A stretch of 17,192 bases of DNA from an uncultured Anaerotignum sp. (GCF_934277605.1 NZ_CAKQVD010000039.1:1-17192); one strand, 5' to 3'. Shown: positions 1 through 7,645, counted from the first letter of the stretch. Notes: generated by a model not told the origin, from the letters alone. Program-made: numbers and translations.

Positions 1-9
1 AAAAGGATT

Positions 10-29
10 ACCGCTTTTGGTAGGGCGGT
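10..29 (-). terminator. possible end of the toxin mRNA
   Basis: Read on the minus strand, ACCGC and GCGGT form a 5-bp stem with a 10-base loop, followed by AATCCTTTT at the window edge. It lies downstream of the small hydrophobic peptide gene and could end its mRNA. The stem is short and the T-run is interrupted and cut by the window edge, so this is weak. Confidence 0.3.
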
Positions 30-50
30 CAGTCCTAAGTTAAGGTTTCA

Positions 51-83
51 GACCGTCTAACTCTTGTTAGGCGGTCATTTTTT
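51..83 (+). terminator. plus-strand intrinsic terminator opposing the toxin gene
   Basis: GACCGTCTAAC and GTTAGGCGGTC form an 11-bp stem (one G-U pair) around a TCTT loop, followed by ATTTTTT on the plus strand. No plus-strand protein gene precedes it inside the window, so it probably ends an RNA transcribed from beyond the left edge. It ends two bases before the stop codon of the convergent 26-aa toxin-like gene. A convergent RNA with an overlapping 3' end is the arrangement known for txpA/RatA-type type I toxin-antitoxin pairs; that role here is inference. Confidence 0.65.
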
Positions 84-84
84 A

Positions 85-165
85 TCATTTCTTATGCAGA
101 AAGCATAAGGTGATAACTCCAATGATTACTAAGCTATATTGAAATAAATCAGTATATGTAACCAT
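85..165 (-). CDS. small hydrophobic holin-like toxin peptide (type I TA, TxpA/BsrG-like)
   Basis: A 26-codon gene. The peptide starts MVTYTDLFQY, continues with a hydrophobic run of about 13 residues (SLVIIGVITLCFL) and ends HKK. This short, single-membrane-segment layout with an MVTY start and lysine tail matches the 'putative holin-like toxin' family found in Firmicute phages, some members of which are type I toxins that damage the membrane. The start is supported by AAAAGGGGGTGAT seven bases or less upstream, an exceptionally strong ribosome binding site typical of this class. It lies between the distal tail protein gene and whatever tail-tip gene follows, and has its own extended -10 promoter. 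The opposed terminator just beyond its stop suggests a convergent antisense RNA whose body lies outside the window. It could instead be a silent remnant; toxicity is not shown by sequence. Confidence 0.7.
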   Translation of the reverse strand: MVTYTDLFQYSLVIIGVITLCFLHKK

Positions 166-222
166 AGATATCACCCCCTTTTCAGAGAGTGACTGAACCG
201 CCAAGCGATAATCCTCGCTTAC

Positions 223-251
223 AGCATACCATAAATTTCATTTTTCGACAA
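223..251 (-). promoter_or_regulatory. promoter of the toxin-like peptide gene
   Basis: On the minus strand TTGTCG (246-251) and TATGCT (223-228) are separated by exactly 17 bp, and a TG one base before the -10 makes it an extended -10. It begins right after the stop codon of the distal tail protein gene. The expected start is near 216, giving a leader of about 50 bases that includes an AGCGA/TCGCT hairpin (about 201-216). Confidence 0.55.
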
Positions 252-941
252 CTACAGCCATCTCCAACGGGGCTGTATTTTTATTTTGCTGATATTCCCC
301 GTCCAACTGATTTCGTTTTTCCCGACCTCAAAGCGAGGGAAATCCGCACCGCCATATTTGCTGTTCTGGTTGGTGTTTCCCTTGAACACCTCCATCATTT
401 CGCTGTCAATCGTAATGCTTTCCTGCACATTCCGCAGCGGGTAGGAATTGCCGTTGATGTTCAGCATAATATCCCCACTGCCATAAACCGTAATGAGCGG
501 TTCACTGTATACTGTGCCACTGTTGCGGATGGTGGTCGGGGCGGTCAGCTCCAAAGCATCCCCTGCGGCATTGACGCTGTATTTGAAGGGCTGCACCCGA
601 AACTGCAACAGAAAGCTGTTATACAGATAAATCATATCCGCAACAGAAATCTTGTTATAGATGGAGGCCCGAAAAGCCTTATCCGGCTCGGTGCAGAGAA
701 TCAGTTCTCCCGCACCGTCCAGCCACGCCAGTATTTCATCCAGATTTTCGCTCCCTCTGGTGCTGCATTCCACCGAAAGCACATACGGCGCATACGTCCC
801 CTCGTCCATCGTCAAATCTCCGCTCCTGCCGGGAATGGTAACCTGCTCCACCCTTCTCTCCGCTCTGACCTTCTCGGGTGCGGCAGAAATCAGAATCCCG
901 AAGTCTCGGCTGTCCTTTCCTTTAAAATGAAACCAACCCAT
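252..941 (-). CDS. distal tail protein (Dit, Sipho_tail family)
   Basis: 229 residues. The protein forms the hexameric hub joining the tail tube to the tail tip and host-adhesion device in siphoviruses. Supporting features are the N-terminal MGWFHFKGKDSRDFGI segment (new Dit proteins typically open with a short beta strand and an 'F/Y..I' pattern), the IPGRSGDLT motif near residue 37, the RVQPFKYS segment near residue 115, and the C-terminal IKIQPRWRWL ending common to this family. Length is normal for the short form without an inserted carbohydrate-binding module. It starts immediately after the tape measure stop (TAA directly followed by ATG) with GGGAGGTG upstream. The next late gene expected, the tail endopeptidase/tip protein, is not in the window; the toxin-like locus follows instead. 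Confidence 0.88.
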   Translation of the reverse strand: MGWFHFKGKDSRDFGILISAAPEKVRAERRVEQVTIPGRSGDLTMDEGTYAPYVLSVECSTRGSENLDEILAWLDGAGELILCTEPDKAFRASIYNKISVADMIYLYNSFLLQFRVQPFKYSVNAAGDALELTAPTTIRNSGTVYSEPLITVYGSGDIMLNINGNSYPLRNVQESITIDSEMMEVFKGNTNQNSKYGGADFPRFEVGKNEISWTGNISKIKIQPRWRWL

Positions 942-3900
942 TTATGCACCTCCCTTTGCCATGGCTCTGCGTCTGCGGGAAAATTCCATCTCCTGCATCA
1001 GACTCGGCACTGCCTCCTTGCTGTCATTATGGAAATGCTCAATCTGCAGCACCGTATTTCCTTCTGTATGATTGACCGTCTTTGTGATATAGGACGTATC
1101 CCCGCCACGCTGAACGGCAATATCCCCACGCAGGCGCACCATGTTCTGATTCATGGCGGCACGCATTTTCTCATACGCATCGGACATTCTGCGGCTGAAC
1201 CCATCGGACAGGCTGCCGCTGATGGTATCCGAAACACTGTCCATGCGGTCAGACCAACCCACGCCGACACCCTGCGCCATGTAATCGCCGATTTTCGCCA
1301 TCACACGAGAGGGGCTGTTGATGTCCATTTCCTTCTTCGCCGCACGCACTGCCGCCTGTAATGCCTTCGCAACTGCATTGACAACACCACTTTGCCCGTC
1401 ACGCACACCCTTTGCAACGCCTTCCATCAGGCTTTCCCCAACGGCTTTAAAATCCGTCTGATAGCCTGCGATTTCTTCCTTCGCTGTTTCGGTTAGCTGC
1501 TTTGCCTGCTCTGCAACAAGGGGCTGCTGCTCCGCAATCCCTTCGGAAACACCCTCCGCACTGACTGCCTGCATACTCTCGGACACCGCTGTGCCTACGT
1601 TGGAAAGCTCAGTTTTCACGCCTGCCAGAAACTCCGGCAGCTGTCCGGTGTAGGTTTTCTCCAAGGCATCAAATTCGCCCTTGTAGAATTTTTCCGCAAC
1701 GCCCTGCGCCATCTGCTGCTTCTGCTCAAACAGAGAAACATACTCGTCCAGCTTCGTATCAGACATGGAAAGCAGCTTGTTCATGTAGTCAAGCGCATCC
1801 CCGACACCCATGCCGGCAATCTCGCTCATCAGGCTGTCAGAAATGCCTTTTTCCTTCAGCTTGTCGAGTGCATCCCCGTATTTTTCCAGCTGCTTGATGT
1901 CATCCTTGAGGTTGCCCAGTTGGAACAGCTCCTTGCCGTCCTCCGTTTTCACACGCTCGAATAACTCTCCGTAATCGGCAAGCTTGCTTTGCAGGCTGTC
2001 CTGCTTGCGCTCGATGGTGTCCAGAGCGGCTTCGTATTTCTGCTGGAATTGCTTCAGCAGGGAAATTCTCTCCTGCAACGCCTGCTGTTCAGCGGCTTTC
2101 TCTGCCTTCGCCTGCTTCTTATTCCAGGTATCCTCGATTTCGGCAATCTCTTTGAGAATCTTCTGGCGGTCTTTTTTCTTCGCCTTATTCAGCTCCGCAT
2201 TTTTCTCCGCCAGCTGCTTTTTATGGTCTGCCAGTTCCTCCGCCGCCTGCTGTGCATCCGCCTGCTTCTGCATTTCCTGCAAAGCCGCATTTTGCTTGGT
2301 CAGCTCTCTTTCCAGAACATCCCCGACCTTCTGTGCCGTTCTTCTGGCGTATTCTACAGCTGTTTCCGTTCCGGCAAACGCATCTATAATGCCATTCGCA
2401 ACAGTTTCCGCAGCATCCACCGCCATCTGTCCGCTTTCCTCAATGCCGACCGCAATACCCTCGCCGATATATGCGCCGACCTCCTCCTTCATCAGCTTGG
2501 AGGGGGATGCAATCTTAAACAGCCCCTTCAGCTTGGAAAGCAGAGTATCCTTTATCTTTCCGGCAATATTTGCAATCTTTGACAGGCTGTTTTTGATGCC
2601 GCTGACAATACCATCAATGATATGTTTTCCGATGTTCTTCAGCTCGCTTGCAACTTCAACGCCCGCCAGTTTGCTTTTGAACTTGGAAAAAGTATTTTTC
2701 GCCGCCGTTGCCATGGATTCTCCGGCTTTTTTTACGCCATTCGCAACCCCCTCAATCAGCTGTTTCCCCAGATTCAGCCATTGGAATGCCATGAATGCCT
2801 CCACAATCGCATGAATAATTTTCGGGATATTTGCAATCAGCGTAGGGATTGCTTTTATCAATCCTATTGCAAGCTGACCGATGAGATATAAAGCCGTCTT
2901 TATCAGTCTTGGAGCATTCTCATTGATGACATTCGCAATGTTGATGACAATCTGCGGTATGGTTTCGATCAGCTGCGGAAGGGCGGCAATCAGCCCCTCG
3001 CCCAATGCAAGGATAATCTGGATTCCTGCGTCAATGACAGTATTTGCGTTTTCCGTCAGATTTTCTACCAGTGTCGAAATCGTTTCGATTGCAATAGGGA
3101 TGATATTCGGCAGGCTTTCCGTCAGCCCATCTGCCAGAGAAACCGCAAGGCTTGCCGCCGTATCCGCCACCATCGGAAGCAGCTCCGCAATGCCTTCCGC
3201 AAGCGTCCCTACGATGGATAACGCCCCTGCCGCAAGGCTGTCGCCGTTCTCCTGTATGCCCTGCACCAGTGCACTGATGGACTGCACCCCCAGCTCCACC
3301 AGATTTGGCAGCAGTTCATTCGTCAGTGTCGGCAATGCGGATGCAATCTCCGGTGCCAAGCCTGCAACCAGTTTCCCCATGCCTTCAATCACAATGCCGA
3401 TACGGGGCAGAAGGTTATCCGCCACCGTGCCGATGCTTTCAATGAAATTGCTTAACAGCAAATCGAAATCCTGCGTATCATCCGCCATGCCGACCATCAG
3501 GTTCGCCCATGCAGCTTTCATGCTGGCAACACTGCCTTGAATGGTGGTGCTTGCCTCCTCTGCCGTTGTGCCTGTGATGCCCATTTCCGTCTGAATCACA
3601 TGGATTGCCTCTACAATATCGGCATAGGAAGAAAGGTCATATCTCACGCCGCTGAGCTTTTCCGCATCTGCAAGCAAACGCTGCATTTCCTCCTTCGTGC
3701 CGCCATAGCCAAGCTTGAGGTTATCGAGCATGGTATAGTTCTGCTTGGCAAAGCCCTGATAGGCGTTCTGTATGGATTCCATTGCAGTACCCATCTTATT
3801 GGCGTTATCCGCCATATCCGTAATGGCAAGGTCTGCCGCCGCAGCCGCCTTTTCCGTATCCCCATCCAGACTTTGCAGCAGGCTTGCCGAAAAGCTCGTA

Positions 3901-4202
3901 ACGGTTTCCATATATTCATTTGCGGACAGGCCCGCAGTTTTATACGCATTATCCGCATAGGTCTGAATTGTGTCTGCGCTGTCCTTGAACAGTGTTTCCA
4001 CACCGCCGACCAGCTGTTCATAGTCCGCATAGGCATTGATGCAGGCAGTCCCCAGAGCCGCAACGCCTGCGGATGCCGCACCGACTGCCGCAGCGCTCGC
4101 CTTTACAGCCGTATTTACCGCACTGCCGATTTTCCCCAGTACTTTCTGAAATGGGCTGTCATCGCCCTTAATTTTAATTACAACAGAGCCGTCTTCTGCC
4201 AA
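942..4202 (-). CDS. tail tape measure protein
   Basis: About 1086 residues, the longest gene here; it sets tail length and is expelled ahead of DNA. The N-terminal half has small-residue hydrophobic stretches (about residues 37-55) and a segment typical of tape measures (MADNANKMGTAMESIQNA, about residues 131-148). A long amphipathic/hydrophobic region (about 280-470) contains many LP, IP and IPTLI motifs. A charged coiled coil rich in K, E, Q and A occupies about 630-750. A motif of the form SPSxxM..(I/V)G.Y...G(I/V).VG occurs twice, near residues 565 and 963. I prefer a TTG start at 4202 (protein begins AEDGSVVIKI after the initiator), with AGAGGTGG six to seven bases upstream. An in-frame GTG at 4211 falls inside that ribosome binding site and would add only three codons. 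Confidence 0.9.
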   Translation of the reverse strand: MAEDGSVVIKIKGDDSPFQKVLGKIGSAVNTAVKASAAAVGAASAGVAALGTACINAYADYEQLVGGVETLFKDSADTIQTYADNAYKTAGLSANEYMETVTSFSASLLQSLDGDTEKAAAAADLAITDMADNANKMGTAMESIQNAYQGFAKQNYTMLDNLKLGYGGTKEEMQRLLADAEKLSGVRYDLSSYADIVEAIHVIQTEMGITGTTAEEASTTIQGSVASMKAAWANLMVGMADDTQDFDLLLSNFIESIGTVADNLLPRIGIVIEGMGKLVAGLAPEIASALPTLTNELLPNLVELGVQSISALVQGIQENGDSLAAGALSIVGTLAEGIAELLPMVADTAASLAVSLADGLTESLPNIIPIAIETISTLVENLTENANTVIDAGIQIILALGEGLIAALPQLIETIPQIVINIANVINENAPRLIKTALYLIGQLAIGLIKAIPTLIANIPKIIHAIVEAFMAFQWLNLGKQLIEGVANGVKKAGESMATAAKNTFSKFKSKLAGVEVASELKNIGKHIIDGIVSGIKNSLSKIANIAGKIKDTLLSKLKGLFKIASPSKLMKEEVGAYIGEGIAVGIEESGQMAVDAAETVANGIIDAFAGTETAVEYARRTAQKVGDVLERELTKQNAALQEMQKQADAQQAAEELADHKKQLAEKNAELNKAKKKDRQKILKEIAEIEDTWNKKQAKAEKAAEQQALQERISLLKQFQQKYEAALDTIERKQDSLQSKLADYGELFERVKTEDGKELFQLGNLKDDIKQLEKYGDALDKLKEKGISDSLMSEIAGMGVGDALDYMNKLLSMSDTKLDEYVSLFEQKQQMAQGVAEKFYKGEFDALEKTYTGQLPEFLAGVKTELSNVGTAVSESMQAVSAEGVSEGIAEQQPLVAEQAKQLTETAKEEIAGYQTDFKAVGESLMEGVAKGVRDGQSGVVNAVAKALQAAVRAAKKEMDINSPSRVMAKIGDYMAQGVGVGWSDRMDSVSDTISGSLSDGFSRRMSDAYEKMRAAMNQNMVRLRGDIAVQRGGDTSYITKTVNHTEGNTVLQIEHFHNDSKEAVPSLMQEMEFSRRRRAMAKGGA

Positions 4203-4247
4203 TGGTTCCACCTCTTTCCCTATGGAACATCATCGGCAGCTCAGGCT

Positions 4248-4403
4248 CTACTTGATGTCTTTCACGTTTATCTTGATTTCAAATGTTTTCTTACACCTTC
4301 GCCCCTTACAGCGTAAAAAAAGCCCCTTGCACACAGCATCCTTGCTGTATGTAACAGGCATTTCATAGCCGCAGTAGGGGCATTTTACTTTTTCTTCATG
4401 CAC
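4248..4403 (-). CDS. 51-aa zinc-ribbon protein (Ogr/Delta- or Com-like)
   Basis: A short gene between the Gp15-like gene and the tape measure, overlapping the Gp15-like gene end by 19 bases. It starts at a GTG preceded by GAGGTGA. The protein reads HEEKVKCPYCGYEM near the N-terminus, then a single C at residue 25, then LRCKGRRCKKTFEI. The CPYC pair (8 and 11) and the CxxxxC pair (32 and 37) followed by a KTF/TF-like turn resemble the one-zinc fingers of Ogr/Delta late-gene activators and Com-type regulators. With only 51 residues and no C-terminal extension it may bind nucleic acid or be a small structural ribbon. The function is inferred from the cysteine pattern only. The gene is followed 45 bases later by the tape measure start. 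Confidence 0.7.
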   Translation of the reverse strand: MHEEKVKCPYCGYEMPVTYSKDAVCKGLFLRCKGRRCKKTFEIKINVKDIK

Positions 4404-4999
4404 GCCATCACCTCATCCACCTTGCCGTCCCCCATCAGTGCCGCAACAAGGGCGGACTGCCGTCTTTCCTCCTGCTCAGGCAGGGGCAGGGCATATCTGC
4501 GTTTCATGGCGTTATAGTAGTCCTTCTGCGCCTGCGGCATATCCCCCTTGATTTCCACCGCTCTGCACCGCATGACCTCCTTCAGCACCCTGTTCTCCTC
4601 CAGAGATTCAAACAGTGCCATAAACTGCCACCAATGCAGGCTTTTTCGGCTTAAATCAATGCCGTACTGCGTCAGAAACGCCCCATAAATCAGCCCTGCA
4701 TCATGGGCGAAGGAATAAATCGGCGGCTGCGCTGCACCATTGCCCTTGGCACGTCCTTCCTTCTCCTGTCTGCCGCAGCTCCAGAAATAGCACAACCACT
4801 CTACCGCCTCCTCCAGTGGTTCGGGGATACAGCCATAGAACAGCTTCAATGCCTGTTCCGCCTTCTCCTCGTCCGTCAGCTTCTCAGAGTAAAAAATTTC
4901 CTCCAATTCCAGCATCGTCCGAAAATCAGAGGAGATGTGATATTCCCTGCCGCCAATCAAAAAAGAGACAGGTAAGTTTCCTGTCAGCAGCTCTTTCAT
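4385..4999 (-). CDS. phage Gp15-family protein, probable tail assembly chaperone
   Basis: 204 residues resembling the bacteriophage Gp15 family, whose genes sit between the first tail chaperone and the tape measure. Visible features are the opening LPVSFLIGGREYHISSDFRT, a LELEEIFYSEKLTDEEKAEQ helix, the aromatic patch WLCYFWSCG (about residues 68-76), and a tryptophan-rich SLHWWQFMALFESL segment (about 120-133). These are typical of Gp15 proteins. By position it should act as the second tail chaperone, wrapping the tape measure protein during tail tube polymerisation. Its ATG overlaps the stop of the upstream gene as ATGA, so translation is probably coupled by reinitiation. I see no convincing slippery heptamer at the junction, so there is no sequence support for the lambda G/GT-style frameshift. 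Confidence 0.82.
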   Translation of the reverse strand: MKELLTGNLPVSFLIGGREYHISSDFRTMLELEEIFYSEKLTDEEKAEQALKLFYGCIPEPLEEAVEWLCYFWSCGRQEKEGRAKGNGAAQPPIYSFAHDAGLIYGAFLTQYGIDLSRKSLHWWQFMALFESLEENRVLKEVMRCRAVEIKGDMPQAQKDYYNAMKRRYALPLPEQEERRQSALVAALMGDGKVDEVMACMKKK

Positions 5000-5430
5000 T
5001 TCTTTCTTCTTTCCACACGCTCTCTGGCTCTGCGTGCGGCTCTGTTCTCAACCGCCGCCTGTGCCATGGGGGCTGAGGGCTGTGTGCTCTGGGGGATAGG
5101 CTTCTTGTAGCTGTTTGCCCGTTCTGCGTGGTAGGTCTGCACTTCTTCGGAAATATACATTACCAGATCCAGACAATCGTAAATATCCACATCCCTCTCC
5201 GCCGTAATGGCATCCACCGTATCCTCGCCCAGAAGGTCATCCAGAATGTCAAGCATGAAAGCAATCCCCTTTTCGACATCCTTTTCTCCCCTCACCTGTG
5301 CGCCGAAGGCTCTCATTTTCTCGCCTGCGTCATCCAGTTTTTTCGCATATTCTACCGTAGCGGGGACAGTCACCTGTACCCCTTCGATATCAAGCAAAAT
5401 CCCATGCTTGCGAAACTCAAATTTTCCCAT
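4996..5430 (-). CDS. tail assembly chaperone (gpG-like position)
   Basis: 144 residues. It begins MGKFEFRKHGILLDIEGVQV, has a central acidic helical part (DDAGEKMRAFGAQVRGEKD; LDILDDLLGED) and ends in a very basic tail (RAARRARERVERRKK). The acidic core and position directly after the tail tube gene and before the Gp15-like gene fit the first tail assembly chaperone of siphoviruses; similar proteins are annotated as a small DUF family in clostridial phages. AAGGAGGAAAAAGAG precedes the ATG. The basic C-terminus is unusual against the acidic body and could contact the tape measure or nucleic acid. The role is by synteny; family membership is less certain than for its neighbours. Confidence 0.7.
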   Translation of the reverse strand: MGKFEFRKHGILLDIEGVQVTVPATVEYAKKLDDAGEKMRAFGAQVRGEKDVEKGIAFMLDILDDLLGEDTVDAITAERDVDIYDCLDLVMYISEEVQTYHAERANSYKKPIPQSTQPSAPMAQAAVENRAARRARERVERRKK

Positions 5431-5451
5431 CTCTTTTTCCTCCTTCTTTCC

Positions 5452-5940
5452 TTATTCTGCCGGTGTAAATTTTTTGGTTTCTGTGTTAAACGTGCCATCC
5501 ACGAAATCCCCTACGCCGTTCAGATTGCCTGTTACCTTCATCACGCCGCCGCCCTCGCCGGAGATAGAGGAAACCTCAACCGCAACCTTAAACTTTCTTG
5601 CTTCAAAGGTATTCGGTGTTTCTGCCACAGGCTTGAACAGCTCCACTCTCACATAGTCCCTTTCGGCCTCTGCGCCCGTCAGCTGATTTCTGCCGATTTC
5701 ATACAGTGCCATCACTGCCGCCTCGTCCGCAATCAAGTCAGAATCAAACGCAAACGCAGGCTGATAGCTTTTAATCGTAGAGGTCTGGGCTTTCTGATTG
5801 ATGTATGTTTTGGAATCCTTCTGTGCGTTTGGGGATTCGTCCAAGGTATTAAACCCAACCCCCATCAGCGCAAAGCTTTCCGTTCCGCTTTTTGCGGTGT
5901 TCAGATAATCCGCCACCTGATATCTCATTACTGCATCCAT
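5452..5940 (-). CDS. major tail (tube) protein
   Basis: 162 residues, the expected size for a siphoviral tail tube subunit. It starts MDAVMRYQVADYLNT with AAGGAG ten bases upstream; a longer in-frame reading from 5985 lacks a ribosome binding site and would overlap the previous gene. The middle contains the TYINQKAQTSTIKSYQPAF and FDSDLIADEAAVMALYEIGR segments, and the C-terminal third is beta-rich and glycine-rich (VEVSSISGEGGGVMKVTGN, then DGTFNTETKKFTPAE), which matches the tube family found after minor capsid protein 3 in Listeria A118/TP901-like gene orders. It polymerises as stacked hexamers around the tape measure. The final 'GTFNTETKKFTP' strand is common in these tube proteins. Confidence 0.8.
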   Translation of the reverse strand: MDAVMRYQVADYLNTAKSGTESFALMGVGFNTLDESPNAQKDSKTYINQKAQTSTIKSYQPAFAFDSDLIADEAAVMALYEIGRNQLTGAEAERDYVRVELFKPVAETPNTFEARKFKVAVEVSSISGEGGGVMKVTGNLNGVGDFVDGTFNTETKKFTPAE

Positions 5941-5954
5941 ATTGTTTTCACTCC

Positions 5955-6377
5955 TTATCCTGTCTGAAAAAATTCCATTCTGCACTGAATCTGGTATCTC
6001 GCCATGCTTGCCTCTGCCGCCATGGCATAGCCGCTTGTGGTTGCCTCCATCAGCATGACCTTCCTGCTCTCGCCAAGATTGGGGAGCTTGCCTGCCATGG
6101 TCTGTTCACGCAGCCATTCGGAGAAATCCCCATAAAAGCTGAGGTTATCGAGCTGCTGTCTGATTTTATCCCCGAAAAATTCTCTGCTTGCCACCACAAA
6201 TAAAAACTGCCGTACCGTTGAGCCGTCCACATAGGAGCGCACAATCTCCTTTGCAGGCACTGCCTCTACCGAATAGCTCTGCGCCTCCTCCGGCAGAAAA
6301 TCAACGTGCAGCTTTCCTTCCGCAAGCGGCGGATAGGTACGCAGAAACTTTCGCACTTCCTCCATGATGTTTTTCAT
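5955..6377 (-). CDS. minor capsid protein 3-like / tail terminator-position protein
   Basis: 140 residues, opening MKNIMEEVRKFLRTYPPLAE, with a PAKEIVRSYVDGSTVRQFLF core and a C-terminal MARYQIQCRMEFFQTG strand. The pattern 'Y.DGS..rqF.F.......F' and the closing 'Y.I.CR..Ff' resemble the minor_capsid_3 family, located just before the tail tube gene. By position it should be the tail terminator, which caps the tube and docks to the head. The start overlaps the stop of the previous gene as ATGA. No promoter or terminator is seen around it. Confidence 0.72.
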   Translation of the reverse strand: MKNIMEEVRKFLRTYPPLAEGKLHVDFLPEEAQSYSVEAVPAKEIVRSYVDGSTVRQFLFVVASREFFGDKIRQQLDNLSFYGDFSEWLREQTMAGKLPNLGESRKVMLMEATTSGYAMAAEASMARYQIQCRMEFFQTG

Positions 6378-6763
6378 TTGCCCCGTCCTTTCAGATATCC
6401 TTCCAAGTCCTTCTCGACCTCATTGCCGTGGTCTGCCATCATCCGCTTGTCCCACTGCTTGCCACGCAATGCACCGCCGTGATAGGTCAGAGGTTGCCCT
6501 GTGTAATGCTTCGGGGCACGCCCTGCCATCACCTCGCCGACATACTGATAATGTGCATACGGTCCGGGATAGATAATGCTGTCCGCCGTCACTCTTGCGG
6601 CGTTTACCATGTGAGCGGCACTGCCTGCCGACATCGGCACATAGGGCTGACATTTCCGTTCTACGTCCTCCGCCAGAAAGCGTTGTGCCGCCTTATCCTC
6701 GCCCAGACCATACCTCCGCAGGATTTTCGCTGTGCTGATATTAACCTCATAGTCTAATTTCAT
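6374..6763 (-). CDS. minor capsid protein 2-type small neck protein (head-tail joining)
   Basis: 129 residues starting MKLDYEVNISTAKILRRYGL. Key features are the CQPYVPMSAGSAAHMVNAAR segment and the PGPYAHYQYVGEVMAG segment, matching the small minor capsid family in which a PYVP..sG.l motif is followed by a YPGPYA.yqY.G motif. The C-terminal part ends WDKRMMADHGNEVEKDLEGYLKG, also typical. The family is structural and acts in head-tail joining, in the position of HK97 gp10-type neck proteins. I chose the ATG that overlaps the upstream stop as ATGA (6760-6763) rather than the ATG six codons upstream. The downstream gene also overlaps by ATGA, so the four neck genes look translationally coupled. 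Confidence 0.78.
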   Translation of the reverse strand: MKLDYEVNISTAKILRRYGLGEDKAAQRFLAEDVERKCQPYVPMSAGSAAHMVNAARVTADSIIYPGPYAHYQYVGEVMAGRAPKHYTGQPLTYHGGALRGKQWDKRMMADHGNEVEKDLEGYLKGRGK

Positions 6764-7113
6764 GCACCGCTCACCGCCCAATGCCGCAAATCCTTTCGCC
6801 TGCTCCTGCGGTTATCCCCGACAGAAAGCACTGTAAAGTATTCCATTCCCTTCAAGTCTGCCTGTTTTTCGATGGCATCCACCGCACCACGCACGATAAA
6901 ATCTCCGTTTCGGATGGAAATATCGGGCATGGCATCCTCAGGGATACGGACGGTAATCTTCGCCGCACCCGTCAAGCCCTTATTCTCCGGCGTGGCAATC
7001 AGCTTGCCGAACCAGCTCACGCCATGAATCGCAGTGCAGACATATTCATCCGTATCCGTTTTCCTGTCATACCGCAGGCGGATATGCGTAATCGTTTCCG
7101 TACACGCAAGCAT
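6760..7113 (-). CDS. minor capsid protein 1-like head-closure protein
   Basis: 117 residues beginning MLACTETITHIRLRYDRKTD and rich in beta strands: YVCTAIHGVSWFGK, then GLTGAAKITVRIPEDAMPD, then a short helix and a closing basic stretch RRSRRKDLRHWAV. The 'G.sW......' and 'a.kI.IPe' pattern resembles small minor capsid / head-closure proteins found between the connector gene and the PYVP-type neck gene. Its ATG shares its A with the stop of the previous gene (TGATG), which fixes the start; a longer in-frame reading upstream is only the shadow of the neighbouring gene. The role is from position and size; the exact family is not certain. Confidence 0.65.
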   Translation of the reverse strand: MLACTETITHIRLRYDRKTDTDEYVCTAIHGVSWFGKLIATPENKGLTGAAKITVRIPEDAMPDISIRNGDFIVRGAVDAIEKQADLKGMEYFTVLSVGDNRRSRRKDLRHWAVSGA

Positions 7114-7460
7114 CACTCCACCCCCCGATATAACAGCCCCGTATTGCCGAGATACATCACCACCGCGCGGTAAAGCCGTTGTTCCTCCGTACTGCCCTCG
7201 GTTGTGTAGGTAATAGAAACACCATCGTTGCTCTCCGCCGCAATGCCGTCCCTCTGCTCCTTTCGCAAAAGCGCATCCGCCACCGCACAGCACGCCTCTC
7301 TGACACTCTCCTTGATTTTCTCATCCGTAACGGATGGAATGCGGTCAAATGTCACGCTGTCCAGATAGGCAGAGGCGGAACGGGAGAGACGCTTAAAGTC
7401 CCCCTCCGCCATTTCGCCGCAATAGGTGTCTTTGTAATACGAAAAATCCGCATAAATCAT
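7113..7460 (-). CDS. head-tail connector (gp6-like adaptor)
   Basis: 115 residues with a mainly helical composition: MIYADFSYYKDTYCGE, FKRLSRSASAYLDSVTFDRI, DEKIKESVREACCAVADALL, and a C-terminal EEQRLYRAVVMYLGNTGLLY. The start 'Y..F.YY...Y' and the YL.nTGLLYRGV ending are characteristic of phage gp6-like connectors that bind below the portal and build the neck channel. AAGGGGGAAAACGC precedes the ATG. The gene directly follows the short leucine-zipper-like gene and is coupled to the next gene by TGATG. Confidence 0.82.
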   Translation of the reverse strand: MIYADFSYYKDTYCGEMAEGDFKRLSRSASAYLDSVTFDRIPSVTDEKIKESVREACCAVADALLRKEQRDGIAAESNDGVSITYTTEGSTEEQRLYRAVVMYLGNTGLLYRGVE

Positions 7461-7473
7461 GCGTTTTCCCCCT

Positions 7474-7632
7474 TTACTGCTTTTCCGCCTGCTCCTTTTC
7501 CTGTGCCTCCTGCTCCTTTTTCAGAGCCGCAAGCTCCTTTTTCAGTGCGGCATTTTCCTTTTTCAGCTTTACGATTTCCTTATGTTCCGCTGTTTCGGGC
7601 TGCTTTGCGCCCATGCCTACTGTTTTTGCCAT
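7474..7632 (-). CDS. 52-aa leucine-zipper-like protein after the major capsid gene
   Basis: 52 residues starting MAKTVGMGAKQPETAEHKEI, then an unbroken charged heptad-like helix: VKLKKENAALKKELAALK followed by KEQEAQEKEQAEKQ. The L/V spacing predicts a parallel coiled coil. AAGGAGGAAAGGCAT upstream fixes the ATG at 7632; a longer reading extends into the capsid gene and has no ribosome binding site. In many related phages this slot holds a small Rho-N/HeH-like protein, which this is not by sequence. Possibilities include a capsid decoration, a small head-completion factor or a linker for the connector. The function is unknown and I do not assign one. Confidence 0.72.
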   Translation of the reverse strand: MAKTVGMGAKQPETAEHKEIVKLKKENAALKKELAALKKEQEAQEKEQAEKQ

Positions 7633-7645
7633 ATGCCTTTCCTCC

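Noticed and set aside
189..1361. 390-codon open frame on the plus strand
   Set aside because: It is antisense to the distal tail and tape measure genes, has no ribosome binding site, and has the odd composition expected of a mirror frame.
3537..4316. 259-codon plus-strand frame
   Set aside because: Shadow of the tape measure gene; no recognisable domain or start signals.
4980..5010. Programmed frameshift joining the two tail chaperones
   Set aside because: The genes overlap as ATGA and no proper XXXYYYZ heptamer lies near; reinitiation explains the junction.
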